From positions 620,001 through 684,000 of the forward strand of contig JABYQS010000001.1 of NCBI GenBank assembly GCA_022592435.1: a stretch of 64,000 nt of DNA. The letters run 5' to 3'. Of the stretch, positions 1 through 9,105 are shown one piece after another. The stretch comes from Cerioporus squamosus (taxonomy: Eukaryota > Basidiomycota > Agaricomycetes > Polyporales > Polyporaceae). The notes below the pieces were generated by a model. It worked only from the letters and a program-made list of their open reading frames with translations, ran no database searches and was not told the DNA's origin. Positions within the stretch are counted from its first letter, which is position 1, and the number at the start of each line of letters is the position of its first letter. The position numbers and the translations under genes are program-made.

Positions 1-452
1 TGCGCGAGCTGCTCTGGGGAGAACCGCCAGTGACGATACTGTGTGCTGGCTTCATAGAGAGGTTGTCGCTGAGTTGACGATGAGGCGACTGGTTGCGGAT
101 CTGGGGTAAGGGGTGCGGTCATGGTGGCTTTCGTCAAGAGCGACTCGCCTCGCGCGCGGTGGCTTGTGTGCCTGGCGTAGCGATCTGAGATTCACGTCCT
201 TGGATCGCGACATCATAGTGCAGTCAGGGCACGGAAGCGCTGGGCGACGTCAAGGGGACGTGGGAGAGGCCGCAGCGCCGTGTACGACCAACGCTGGTCT
301 CCATCAGCTCGTCGACGGGCAGACTGGCAGACTTGAGGCAGGCGACATACCACTCCAGTCGATGCGCGGCGCGCAATAGACCCGTCCCCCTCGGTGTCCC
401 CCTCCTTCAAAGCCGCTGGTATCCCATCGCCCACCTATGTGAAGCGATTCGA
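1..452. other. Window edge, no gene recognised
   Basis: Open frames here are short, overlap one another and show no signal peptide, domain or consistent splice pattern. The last part is presumably the 5' flank of the gene starting at 453. Confidence 0.4.
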
Positions 453-1855
453 ATGGTGCTGGTCCACCTACACGGCGCCCTTCCTCCAGGGCTTTCTCGC
501 CTTCTAATCCAACTAATCCCTCGCTTGCTGCTTTCATTCCTTCTCTGCCTCCTTGCTTCCGTGCATATCCCCGTCGTCAACGCCCAAAACTCAGTGAACA
601 ATGGCCTCTCAGTGCTGGATTCCCCGGCCCCGAATACGTACGGCAACATTCGAGAAGCCCATGAACTGTGCATCTGCTGACGGAATTTTATCAATTGCTC
701 AGCGTGCTGAATGCTGGAAGCAATGCGTCTGTAGCCATCGATGTACGTGTTTCAATTCTTATCCAAGACTTGCTCCACCTATCATAGCGCTGCAGGTCTC
801 TGCGGGCACCGCGGGTCCGTTCGCGTACAACTCGCTCGAAGTATACCTGGTGTCGGCCACCACGAACAGCAACCTCACCGTCTCAGCCGGGCCTCAGCTG
901 CTCACCCAGGAGCCAGGGAGCACCGTCAAGCATCTTGACTGGCCGGTGGCCACCTGCTTGTCGACTGGAGACTACAACGTGCGTTGACCTGCACATTCTT
1001 TCTGGTGCATCACTGACCGCACTTATGTTTGCAGTTGACCTTGTATGAATCGTCCACGCTCAATGGGACGTCATACTTCTCGATCATGTCTATACCCGTG
1101 CAAATTCGGAACGACGGTGTCGTCGATACTAATTGCAGTTCGCCGGTGAACGCCCTTCTGGCGCAGCCACAACCGTCCAACCCTCCCCCGGTCGATCTCA
1201 TCCCGAATCGTGGAAACACTACCAGCGGCACCTCTTCTGCTGCTCAGTCTGGTTCCGCCGCCGACTGCATCCGCCACAGCCACGCCCCCACCGAACAGCA
1301 CCCTCGCCGCAGCAACAACTGAGGCGACCGGCCCAGGCATCATCACTGTCACTGCAGGGGATGGCGAGATTACCATCCCGCTCTCCGAACTCCCAGGGAC
1401 AATCGTCGTCGAGCCCTCTGGCGGCGCGCCGCCCGACAACTCGTCCACCGCCTCCTCGGGCTTCATCACGATCTTCAAGACCGTCGCCCCCACTGCCACC
1501 GCGACGCTCACCGAGATCATTTCACAGCCCGTCACCGTCACCCTCGAGGAGACGTTCGTGAGCACGCTCACGGCGCCCGGCCAGACTGTCGAGTTCACAT
1601 TCACGTACGCTCCAGTTTGAATGCGCTAAGTGTCATACGGATTAGCTGACTGCCACCGTCTTCCCACCCCGCAGCCAGACGCTGTTGTCTACCGTGGAAC
1701 TCGTCGCGACGCAGACGGTCTCGAACCCTGGGGATGCCGGCCTGCTGCCTGTCAACGCAGCCTCGGTGGCCTCGCCGCTCTCCACTATCGCTTTGCTTTG
1801 GACGCTGTCGGTATCCGCTTTCTGCTATGTTCTCCGACTGTCGTTTGCACTGTAG
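453..1855 (+). CDS. Secreted Ser/Thr-rich cell-surface protein
   Basis: No named family is recognised. The model has six exons (453-637, 703-742, 796-978, 1035-1174, 1248-1604, 1675-1855), 361 aa in frame. The N-terminus is a long hydrophobic leader ending near AQNS, a probable signal peptide. It is followed by a globular region with N-glycosylation sequons (NLTV, NGTS) and cysteines. The second half is rich in Thr, Ser, Ala and Pro. The last 20-25 residues are hydrophobic and reach almost to the stop, which fits a GPI-anchor signal or a C-terminal membrane anchor. The intron at 1175-1247 has a weak GTCCAA donor and was chosen because it restores the frame. The other donors are GTACGT-like. 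By inference this is a wall- or membrane-anchored surface protein; substrate and partner are unknown. Confidence 0.6.
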
Positions 1856-2113
1856 TTTCGCGCTAGTTTAGGATACCACTTCGCGTGCGCTTGGAGAGGA
1901 ATGAATGTTTGCGACATCTTGGGATCGTGACGTTAAAGTATTGCTATTTATTGCTGTTTTGTACGCAGCACCGGATAACACATTGACTGCTGCAGTGGGA
2001 CGTCTCCTGGGTACATCCGAGTCATGAACAAGCAAAGGTGAATACCAATACACAAGCAGAACTACTCGTACATCAGGAAGCATTCCCGTCAAAAGTCACT
2101 CTGGGATCCCATG

Positions 2114-3499
2114 CTACTGTACAGGCTGCGCCTCAAGCAACTTGAGGTGACCCATCCCACATGCGCCCTTCTGGAAGTCGCGTACCAGGCGATACTTCCT
2201 CAGTGCAGTGCATCCCTGCACATCACACGTCGGCGGTGTCGCCGGTGGTAGTCGCGGCGGCGGAGGAACCGCAGCGCCGTGATCTACTTCCATCGCATTC
2301 TCATTCTTCGGCGCGAGCACACTCGCGGGAACGGAGAAGGTCATGGTCATGACCCGCTCGGCGGTCTCCTGGCCGGCGGCTTCCTTGGGTTGCGACCGTG
2401 CACTAGACACCCATCGATACATGGTGGGTAGGGGCGCGAATGCTTCAGCGGCCTCTTCGTCTTCGCCCTCCCCGGCAGCTTCTCCGGGGCCTGGTTTATC
2501 TTCTGCTGTGGCGAGTGCGTTGCGTTTCCCTCGTGCTCTGGACTGCTTCTTGAGCAGGCGGTTGATAGTCTCGGCCTGTACGTGAGGGCTCAGCATCCGC
2601 AGGAGCATAAGAATGCAGAGAGACTCGCCTTCTCATCCTCGAGCTTCTTCTCCGTGAGATTGCGCCGCTTTCTTGCAGTCTCCTCTCGCTTCAAGGCGAT
2701 TTCAATCTCTGTCAACGGTTTCTTCTTCCGAGGGTTCGGAGGCTCAACTGCAACACAATATTAGTCGGTCAACGCAAGAGATGAACGTCACTCTGACGCA
2801 CTCAGAGAGACATGTGACGAGTCCACCACGTTCGCAAGGACTGCCTGACGTGCGGTCAGTACGCGAGCACTTGCACCGCCAGCGACTGAGCCGGAACGCG
2901 TCGACTCTCCGCCGTCATCCTCGTCTTCGTCGTCATCTTCAGACTCGATATCGCTTCCTAGCCACTCCGTCAGAACACGATTATAGACGAGCTCTTGCAG
3001 ACGTACCGCGAGCAGCAGCAACGGCTTGTCGGCGAGCGCGAGGGGGAGTGGCATTTACGCCAGGACCCGTAGGCAGCTTCAGCTTGATCTTGAGCCGAGG
3101 ATGTGATGGTCCAGCAACCGGAGCGGGGGAAGAGAGGCCGTCTACATCTGAGCCATCCTGGGTGCCGGTACAGTCGTTCATATATGTGCTGAGGACCAGC
3201 CGGAAAGACAGGACCTACGTCAATTAGCTCATCCTCTATGTCCTCCTCCACCACGTCCTTGTCGTCGACGACCGCTTCGTCGTCGTGCGTCCCGTCGCCC
3301 ACAACGTCAATGTCGTCGCCTTCCTCCCCTTCAGCGTCCTCGTCCACATCCATATCAAGCTCGTCATCCTCGACTGGTTCGGACTGCGCCTCTGGGTTCG
3401 GGAACGCATTAGAGCATGCAATGTCGCAGATGCGTGACAGAACTCACCACTGGCTGCATCCTCCGATTCTTCCTCGTACACCTTTCTTCTCGGAGGCAT
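2114..3499 (-). CDS. IES2: INO80 chromatin-remodelling complex subunit B (Ies2)
   Basis: Nuclear subunit of the ATP-dependent INO80 remodeller; in yeast Ies2 activates the Ino80 ATPase. Six exons (3448-3499, 3219-3391, 3007-3157, 2802-2957, 2629-2747, 2114-2575) give 370 aa. The N-terminal part is highly acidic (Asp/Glu runs). A basic stretch LKIKLKLP follows. The PAPA-1 domain lies at about residues 178-230 (PRKKKPLTEIEIALKRE, then ETINRLLKKQ). A HIT-type zinc finger starts near residue 334 (CDVQGC...CGMGH). The order acidic region, PAPA-1, zf-HIT at the extreme C-terminus matches the family. The PAPA-1 domain is interrupted by a 53-bp intron (2576-2628) that begins with GC rather than GT; only this junction keeps the domain in frame. 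The gene faces the secreted PNGase gene across about 360 bp. Confidence 0.88.
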
Positions 3500-3859
3500 G
3501 ATAGTTTAAATAGCAAGAAGACAACGAGCACACCAGTCTCAGACTCAGCTAACAAGGGACGAGTGAAGTTCGCAGCAACTTCAAGATGTGGTGGCCGAAC
3601 GACCCCAACTCGCTCAAGCGCCCGGCCCGATCATGCTAAACGCCGGATGAGAGATCTCGATCCCGTGGCCAAGCCGCGCGCAAGCGTATTACTATCTCAT
3701 CCTGACCTTCTTCGACGACGCGATCCACATGCATGATGTGGTCCTTGCGGCCCGTTATCGGAGTGCTTGACTTCTCTCAGCGCAGGCGTGATGGGCAGCG
3801 AGTTCATTGACCTGCACGTTGACAACTACCTCGATCGCAAGGCTTGCAAGTCGGACGCG
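3500..3859. other. Divergent intergenic region
   Basis: Lies between the start of the Ies2 gene on the minus strand and the PNGase A gene on the plus strand, so it should hold both promoters. An in-frame upstream ATG at 3791 could lengthen the PNGase leader. No other structure is seen. Confidence 0.5.
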
Positions 3860-6236
3860 ATGCGCTACCTCCAGGCTTTGCTCACTGTCATCGTGGCCGT
3901 CCTGGTTCCTGTGATGGCCCAGCCATCTCCAGAAGAGCTTGCGCCGCTGTACGCAGCTTTGGGTGAGGGATCGCCGGAAGAGTTTAAGTTGTCCCCGACC
4001 CTCGAACGGCGCGTGCCGCTGTCGACCGACGACGATACAGTGGCTCCTCTGATCGATTTGCAGGTGTATGCGCCACCTGTTGTGCCGCAGAAGGGCTCGA
4101 GATGCACCGTGGAGTTGCTAAAGCACGACTTCGGCGACGGAAGCTACAACAACCCCGCAGTTGTTGCATACACTCCACCTACGGACGTGGCGTGTGGCCA
4201 GCCCGGTGATTGGGCGGCTGTGACGCTTAACCTCACCGTCTACTCGTACGTCTTCTTCTGCATTGTCTACGTGGATCGGATCGATATCAAATTTGCATGG
4301 CTAGTAATGGGACTCAATACGATCGGTTGAGCGTGAGTTCCCACATGTTCTACCGTGGCCGAGGCAAACTGATGGTTCGCGGAGTCCTTGTATTTGTCCC
4401 ACGTCGAGAGTAAGTGTTGGTGGGGCGACTAAGTCTTACTAGATATATACTGATGAATATCTAGTCTGGCGACACTCAAGCGCGGAGCCAACCAAGACTG
4501 GTACCGTCTGGACGTAAGTGTCTACTTCCTTATGCCTCTGTCGGCCTACTGACACTCTTCTACTAGCATGTGGGTGGTTATTCCGCCGCCGACTGGACAT
4601 GGCTCATGCCCTTACACAGTGTCAAGGATGTCACTCACTACAGCGCTCTGTTCGCAAACCCCGGGGATCTTCTCATGGACTTTAGCAATATCATATCGGC
4701 AGACTAGTGAGCAACCCTAAAATGTATCGGTGGAAAAGTGTTGATGTCCGATGTAGCGCCCTCGACGGTGTCTTCCATGGCACGTCCTAGTTTGTGATTA
4801 TTCGACCGAACCCAAACTGATATCTCGTCTCTAGTGACGCTGGCCGGAACGTTCTACACGCCTACAACTCTCTTCCCTAAGCCAGCCGTAGCTGACGTGG
4901 TCCTCCCCATAAGCAACCTCTCTCCAAACCAGACGAACTTATTCGCCATCGACGACGATGCAGGCAGCACAGTGGCCGTGACCGTCCCACGGCGCGCGCA
5001 GCAGGCGTTCCTTGAAGTATATGCATCAGGAAACTCAGCGGAGGAATTCTGGTACCTCAACACACCCGATGAATTCCTCCCGTACTTCCCGTCGTCGACA
5101 GGGCTGATCGGAAAGGGGCCCTTCCGCGAGGTTCAGGCGCTGGTGGACGGCAAGCTAGCGGGTGTGGTTTGGCCACATGCAGTAATATATACCGGTGGCA
5201 TCACTCCCACGAACTGGCGGCCGCTGACTGCGTATGGGACGTACGACCAGCCGACCTACTTTGTCGACTTGACGCCGTTCCTCCCCGTCCTTGCGGACGG
5301 TGCCCCACACAACGTCACCCTGCGGGTTCGCGGCCAGGGCGAGAACCCGACGATCAACTCCAACTGGTTCGTTTCTGGGTCGCTGCACCTGTGGCTGGGA
5401 AAGACCGAGGTGTCCGGGGCGATAACGACCTACACTGCGCCCGCGGATGCGCTTGCGGTGACGTCGGGAAGGGTATCAGCGGACAACGCGATTGTGCGCA
5501 CCTTGGTTGCTGCGAACCGATCGATTGTGATTGAGTCCGTGCTGCATGGCGACAAAGGGAAGCAAGTCGTCCGGTTCGAGCAGCGGCTTAGCTACTCCAA
5601 CGAGCAGAAGTACGTCTCTGATGGCTGGGTGCAGGTGAGCCGCTTCGACGCTTTCGTCACTAGGCCGCTGAGTCTGAATTTGGTCGCTCGCTATAGTGGG
5701 GCGTGCAACTGACCGAGGGAACGTCCCAGTCGACTCACGGTGGAGCCGTCGTCTTGAGGGACGCCTTCTCCTACCCGCTCTCTGTTTTCTCCAACTACAC
5801 GCTGTATGAGATGCAATTCGGTATGTCGTCAGTGTCCCCTCAGCCTTTAATCTCTGCTGACCACCTCCGAGGCGCTTACGGCTCCGCAATAAACCAAACT
5901 TATTCCCGTGTCCTTCAGACCCCAGCCTTCGCCCATGGCAGTCGAACTACCCTGTCAATTCAGCACGCCCATGGCACGGTCGGTCTGGACGACTGGCCAG
6001 GGCTCCGCCATGCTATCAATGGCACAGGAGCAACGGACCAGCAGTTCGCCTTCCATTCGTCGACAGGAGCGACGTACTACAGGTCTATCGCCGCGAAGAA
6101 CGACGCGTGGACACGCGACTCCGTGTGGGGATCTCTTCGCGACGAAGCGCCACCGGTACCGAAGGAGCAGATCAAGCCAGGGGGAGGACCAGGCTTCCGC
6201 AGGGAAGTCGGGCCAGAGCTTCGGCGTAGGGCGTAG
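3860..6236 (+). CDS. Secreted peptide-N4-(N-acetyl-beta-glucosaminyl)asparagine amidase A (PNGase A family)
   Basis: Enzymes of this family cleave N-glycans from glycopeptides in the secretory pathway or outside the cell. Nine exons (3860-4245, 4305-4332, 4385-4409, 4465-4513, 4620-4706, 4757-4779, 4835-5634, 5697-5820, 5872-6236) give 628 aa. The start at 3860 gives a clean signal peptide (about 20 residues, cut before QPSPEE). Family-like stretches are EIWRHSSAEPTKTGTVWT, VKDVTHYSALFANPG, NSNWFVSGSLHLWL and TYYRSIAAKND. The region holds several N-glycosylation sequons. Residues 77-190 are coded by small exons, one of only 23 nt. The intron at 4780-4834 starts with GC (G|GCACGT) and is needed to read FHVTLAG. 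The family assignment is firm. Activity and natural substrate are inferred; fungal use in glycoprotein scavenging is likely. Confidence 0.85.
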
Positions 6237-6793
6237 GGAGGGTCGCATGCACGACGGTGGGAGGCTATGGTTCGTCACTGGCTTCGAGTCGGTAAGCTGG
6301 GTTGTCCGCTTGTTCTTGGATACCAGTCGGCTCGTACGAGTCATGGTGAACTCCATCCGGTGGTTATGCATCTGTACTTGCGTAAGGCGATCTCGGTCCC
6401 TCGTTCTTGCCGAAGTGGCCTTGAAGCTTCCCCACTTCGAACCAAGCAATATTGTCTAGGTGATCGACTGAACTATCCCGACGTCATGGCGTGCCCGTTC
6501 CAAGGGGGCAACCCATGTCAACTCGCAAGGGCGACTCGGAACGCGTCCTGTCCCATCTAGGAGAAGACGACAACCAAGCTGGCAGCTGACCCAGGACTGT
6601 GACCGTTGTCACCAAAACGCGTGACGTAACGCGACAGACGCGGTCACTTGACAGCGAGGCAACGTCGGGCGCCAGATACCAATCTCCTCCAAAGACGGGA
6701 ACCACTACCACCACCCATCCGACGCGTTCTCATCACTTCGAGACCGCCTTCCCTCCCCACCTCGACTCACAAAAACCTTCCCTATATACCAAT
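6237..6793. other. Intergenic, no gene seen
   Basis: Contains the end of the PNGase transcript and the promoter of the next gene. Just before 6794 it is C-rich and pyrimidine-rich, with a TATATA-like stretch at 6783-6788. Open frames here are short and unsupported. Confidence 0.45.
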
Positions 6794-7644
6794 ATGCCAC
6801 CCAAGCGCAAGTCTGACGTGCTCGAGGTAGTCATTGACCTGACGGTCGAGCAACCGGCGAAGCAGGATGCGTTCGCTGCTCTCATGGAGCCTGCTGCGAA
6901 GAAGGCACGCGTCTCGGACGTGGGAGAGGGGTCTTCGTCGGGTGCAAGGAAGGGCAAAGCCAAGGCTGCGCCGGCCGCGCCCAAAGATTGGCGCGAGGTC
7001 GTCCTCGAGGGCGAAGATGAGGTACGTCCACATACGCGTCCTGGTATGCCGTCACATCGTGGCTCAGTGTTGACGTATCGCGTCGGATCATTGGCAGGGT
7101 GACCTTCCCATCTAGTGAGTAGTGGGAGTCGATGTCGAGGTTCTGCCGCGTTTGCTGACCTGTGACTTGCAGCGACGATTGCAACGATGTCCGTCGGAAG
7201 ATTCGGGCGTTGCAGAAGGAGCCCGGCTTCAAGGTGATGATGGAAACCGTGCCTTTGGACGAGGTGTGGACGCTTACCAGCTGGCGCACATAGATCACGC
7301 ACTGGCTCAAGGAGATTGGAAACGTCAACAACAACTCCTTCCAGCGGTTCAGTACGTCTCGTGTCTCCTCACTCTACCCGTGTTCCCACTGACGCGCTCG
7401 ACAGTGAAAGCATCTGGCCCGACCGGCGGTGCCGGCAACGGAACGTACTACGCCGCGTGAGTGCTCCACGAAACATTGTGATCTGGGGTCACACTGACGA
7501 GATTCCTGTAGGTATGTGTATTTCGAGAAGGTCAGAATCGCGCAAGGTAAGAAGAAGACTCCCAAGCGTGAGCGCAACGAGATGGAGCACAGACACGGGA
7601 TGCCTCGCGAGGACCGCAAGGGCATGTGGGTTTTCTGCGGGTAA
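6794..7644 (+). CDS. Small nuclear-type protein with a DUF7726-like helical domain
   Basis: Six exons (6794-7021, 7098-7114, 7173-7233, 7294-7351, 7405-7456, 7512-7644) give 182 aa. The first third is low-complexity, Lys/Ala/Glu-rich and begins with PPKRKS, a likely nuclear localisation signal. The second half reads YDDCNDVRRKIRALQKEPGF, then THWLKEIGNVNNNSFQRFM, and ends KGMWVFCG. The pattern CDxVRRKI ... NNNSFxRFM resembles the fungal domain of unknown function DUF7726, which looks helix-turn-helix-like; that match is from memory. The C-terminal stretch GKKKTPKRERNEMEHRHG is basic. A DNA-binding or chromatin role is possible but not shown. The small exons have good GTACGT/GTGAGT donors, and their junctions keep the conserved block in frame, which supports the model. 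Confidence 0.65.
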
Positions 7645-7745
7645 GGCTGGGATGACGGTCGTCGAATACGTCGGAGTCGTCATGGAGGTGACCAACTGCT
7701 TGACATAAATGTATCGTACACGTCTTGTAATCGTCGTGGACACAC

Positions 7746-8414
7746 CTACGACTGTGCCCTGTCCTTTTGCCATGCCTCAATCCACTGCACTATACGCGCT
7801 ACGTTCGACTCGAGGTCTTCCGTCCCTTCACTCTGCAGCTCCACGACGATCTCCTGTGCGTATGATGACCGAGCCTCGTCTAGGACAACCTCCATGATCT
7901 CGGCTTCGTTGTTCTCCTGGATCTTCTTCAGTGGGTAGCCTCTGCGTAAGCGACGCGCCTGTCAGTTCAGAGCCAAAGACCGGAGTGCTGATGGCACATG
8001 CCTCTTCTCGAGTCGGTCCCATAGCTTGGTGTGGTCACATCGTAGCACGACAACGAGATCCGCCCACCGCTCAGGGAATAGTTCGCATGTGTGCCAGTCT
8101 AGAATGATGCCACCTTCTGAAGCGAGTGGTTCGAGCTCGTCGAGCAGCTAGGCGGGCTGTTTAGATCAAACGCGGTGTTCGTGCGAACGGGCGGTACGTT
8201 AGTTTGAAAGGCGTACCTTATCTTCGTCGACGGTGTAGCTCTGCCATTCCTCGTCGTACTCCTCGTAGAGACCCTTTTCCTTGACCATCTCTCCGACATT
8301 GATGTGTTTCAGCGGTACAGGAGACTCCTGGACTAGAAGCTCTGCGTGGGTGGTCTTGCCCGTTCCGGGCGTGCCGGTGATGACGATGACGGGTGCTTTT
8401 CTGGACGATGACAT
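7746..8414 (-). CDS. FAP7: Adenylate kinase isoenzyme 6 (Fap7/hCINAP)
   Basis: Nuclear/cytosolic AMP kinase-ATPase that acts in late 18S rRNA maturation of the 40S ribosomal subunit with Rps14. Three exons (8217-8414, 8002-8147, 7746-7941) give 179 aa, close to the usual 170-200 aa. The P-loop GTPGTGKTT lies at residues 14-22. The NMP-binding region (HINVGEMVKE) follows, then ILDWHTCELFPERW with the family's D-x-H motif. The lid region is LRCDHTKLWDRLEKRGYP followed by ENNEAEIM, the AK6 signature. The intron at 7942-8001 starts with GC (AG|GCATGT); it splits the Arg of EKRGYP and no GT donor restores the frame. It is convergent with the DUF7726-like gene, with ends about 100 bp apart. Confidence 0.93.
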
Positions 8415-9105
8415 TCTGGCGTGCAAGCTGTAGGTAGACTGAGTTTCGTGCACAAGCGAGAAGAGGTTTCGCAAGAGAGCAGCACGAGCGGGAGCACGAT
8501 CGCAGAAAAGATTCTGAATCTTGTCGGTCGTTGCCGAGAATGTGATCGACTTTGATCGGGCGCCAGTGGCCCGGGGAAATGACGCAGTCGGCAGCGACGC
8601 GAGCGACTCCGAGTCTGCCAGGCTGAGGCTCGACGTGCTCTGCTCACTGCATGGACCGACGCAGGTCGACGCGCAACCGGAGGCCAGGCGGCGCTTGGAA
8701 GCGGACACCGACAAGGACGACGAGGAGGTCAGAAAGGCAAAGGCGAGGCATGTTTGGCAGGTCGCAGATGCATGGTTTAATTACCCCAGGAAGGGCAAGA
8801 CCGCGTGGGCTGCTTCTGCATGCCATCGCTACAATTCAAAGTGGCCTTAGACGACGCTTGGAGGACGTGCCCCTGGGGCTCGCGCTGTTGCCTGGAGGCT
8901 GCTTCTTGCCCGCCACGGCTCGTGTGTCCCAGTGCCCGTCCCCGCCGGCTGCCTCTCGTCCGCCGACCCGTCCGTTGATCTCCATTCTCTGCCAGGGTCG
9001 CTCCCCCATCTACCCGCGTGCCCTCTGCTGCCCCCGACAAATGTGCCCCTCCTGGTGAGTGTCACTCGCCCGCTCCCTCTCCTCCTCCTCGTCCCCAAGC
9101 CGGTC
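8415..9105. other. Divergent intergenic region, no gene recognised
   Basis: Separates the adenylate kinase start from the seven-span protein start. Open frames on both strands lack start context, domains and splice support. The right half is C-rich and pyrimidine-rich, as expected for a fungal promoter and 5' UTR. Frame upstream of 9106 stays open to 8932 without an ATG, so a longer N-terminus cannot be excluded. Confidence 0.4.

Noticed and set aside
1175..1290. Frameshift in the first secreted-protein gene
   Set aside because: A 73-bp intron (1175-1247) restores the frame and makes the full model divisible by three, so an error need not be assumed.
4561..4620. An exon reading HVGGYSAADWTW in the PNGase gene
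   Set aside because: Open by chance. Skipping it to the CTTACACAG acceptor joins GTVWT to VKDVTHY, as the family requires.
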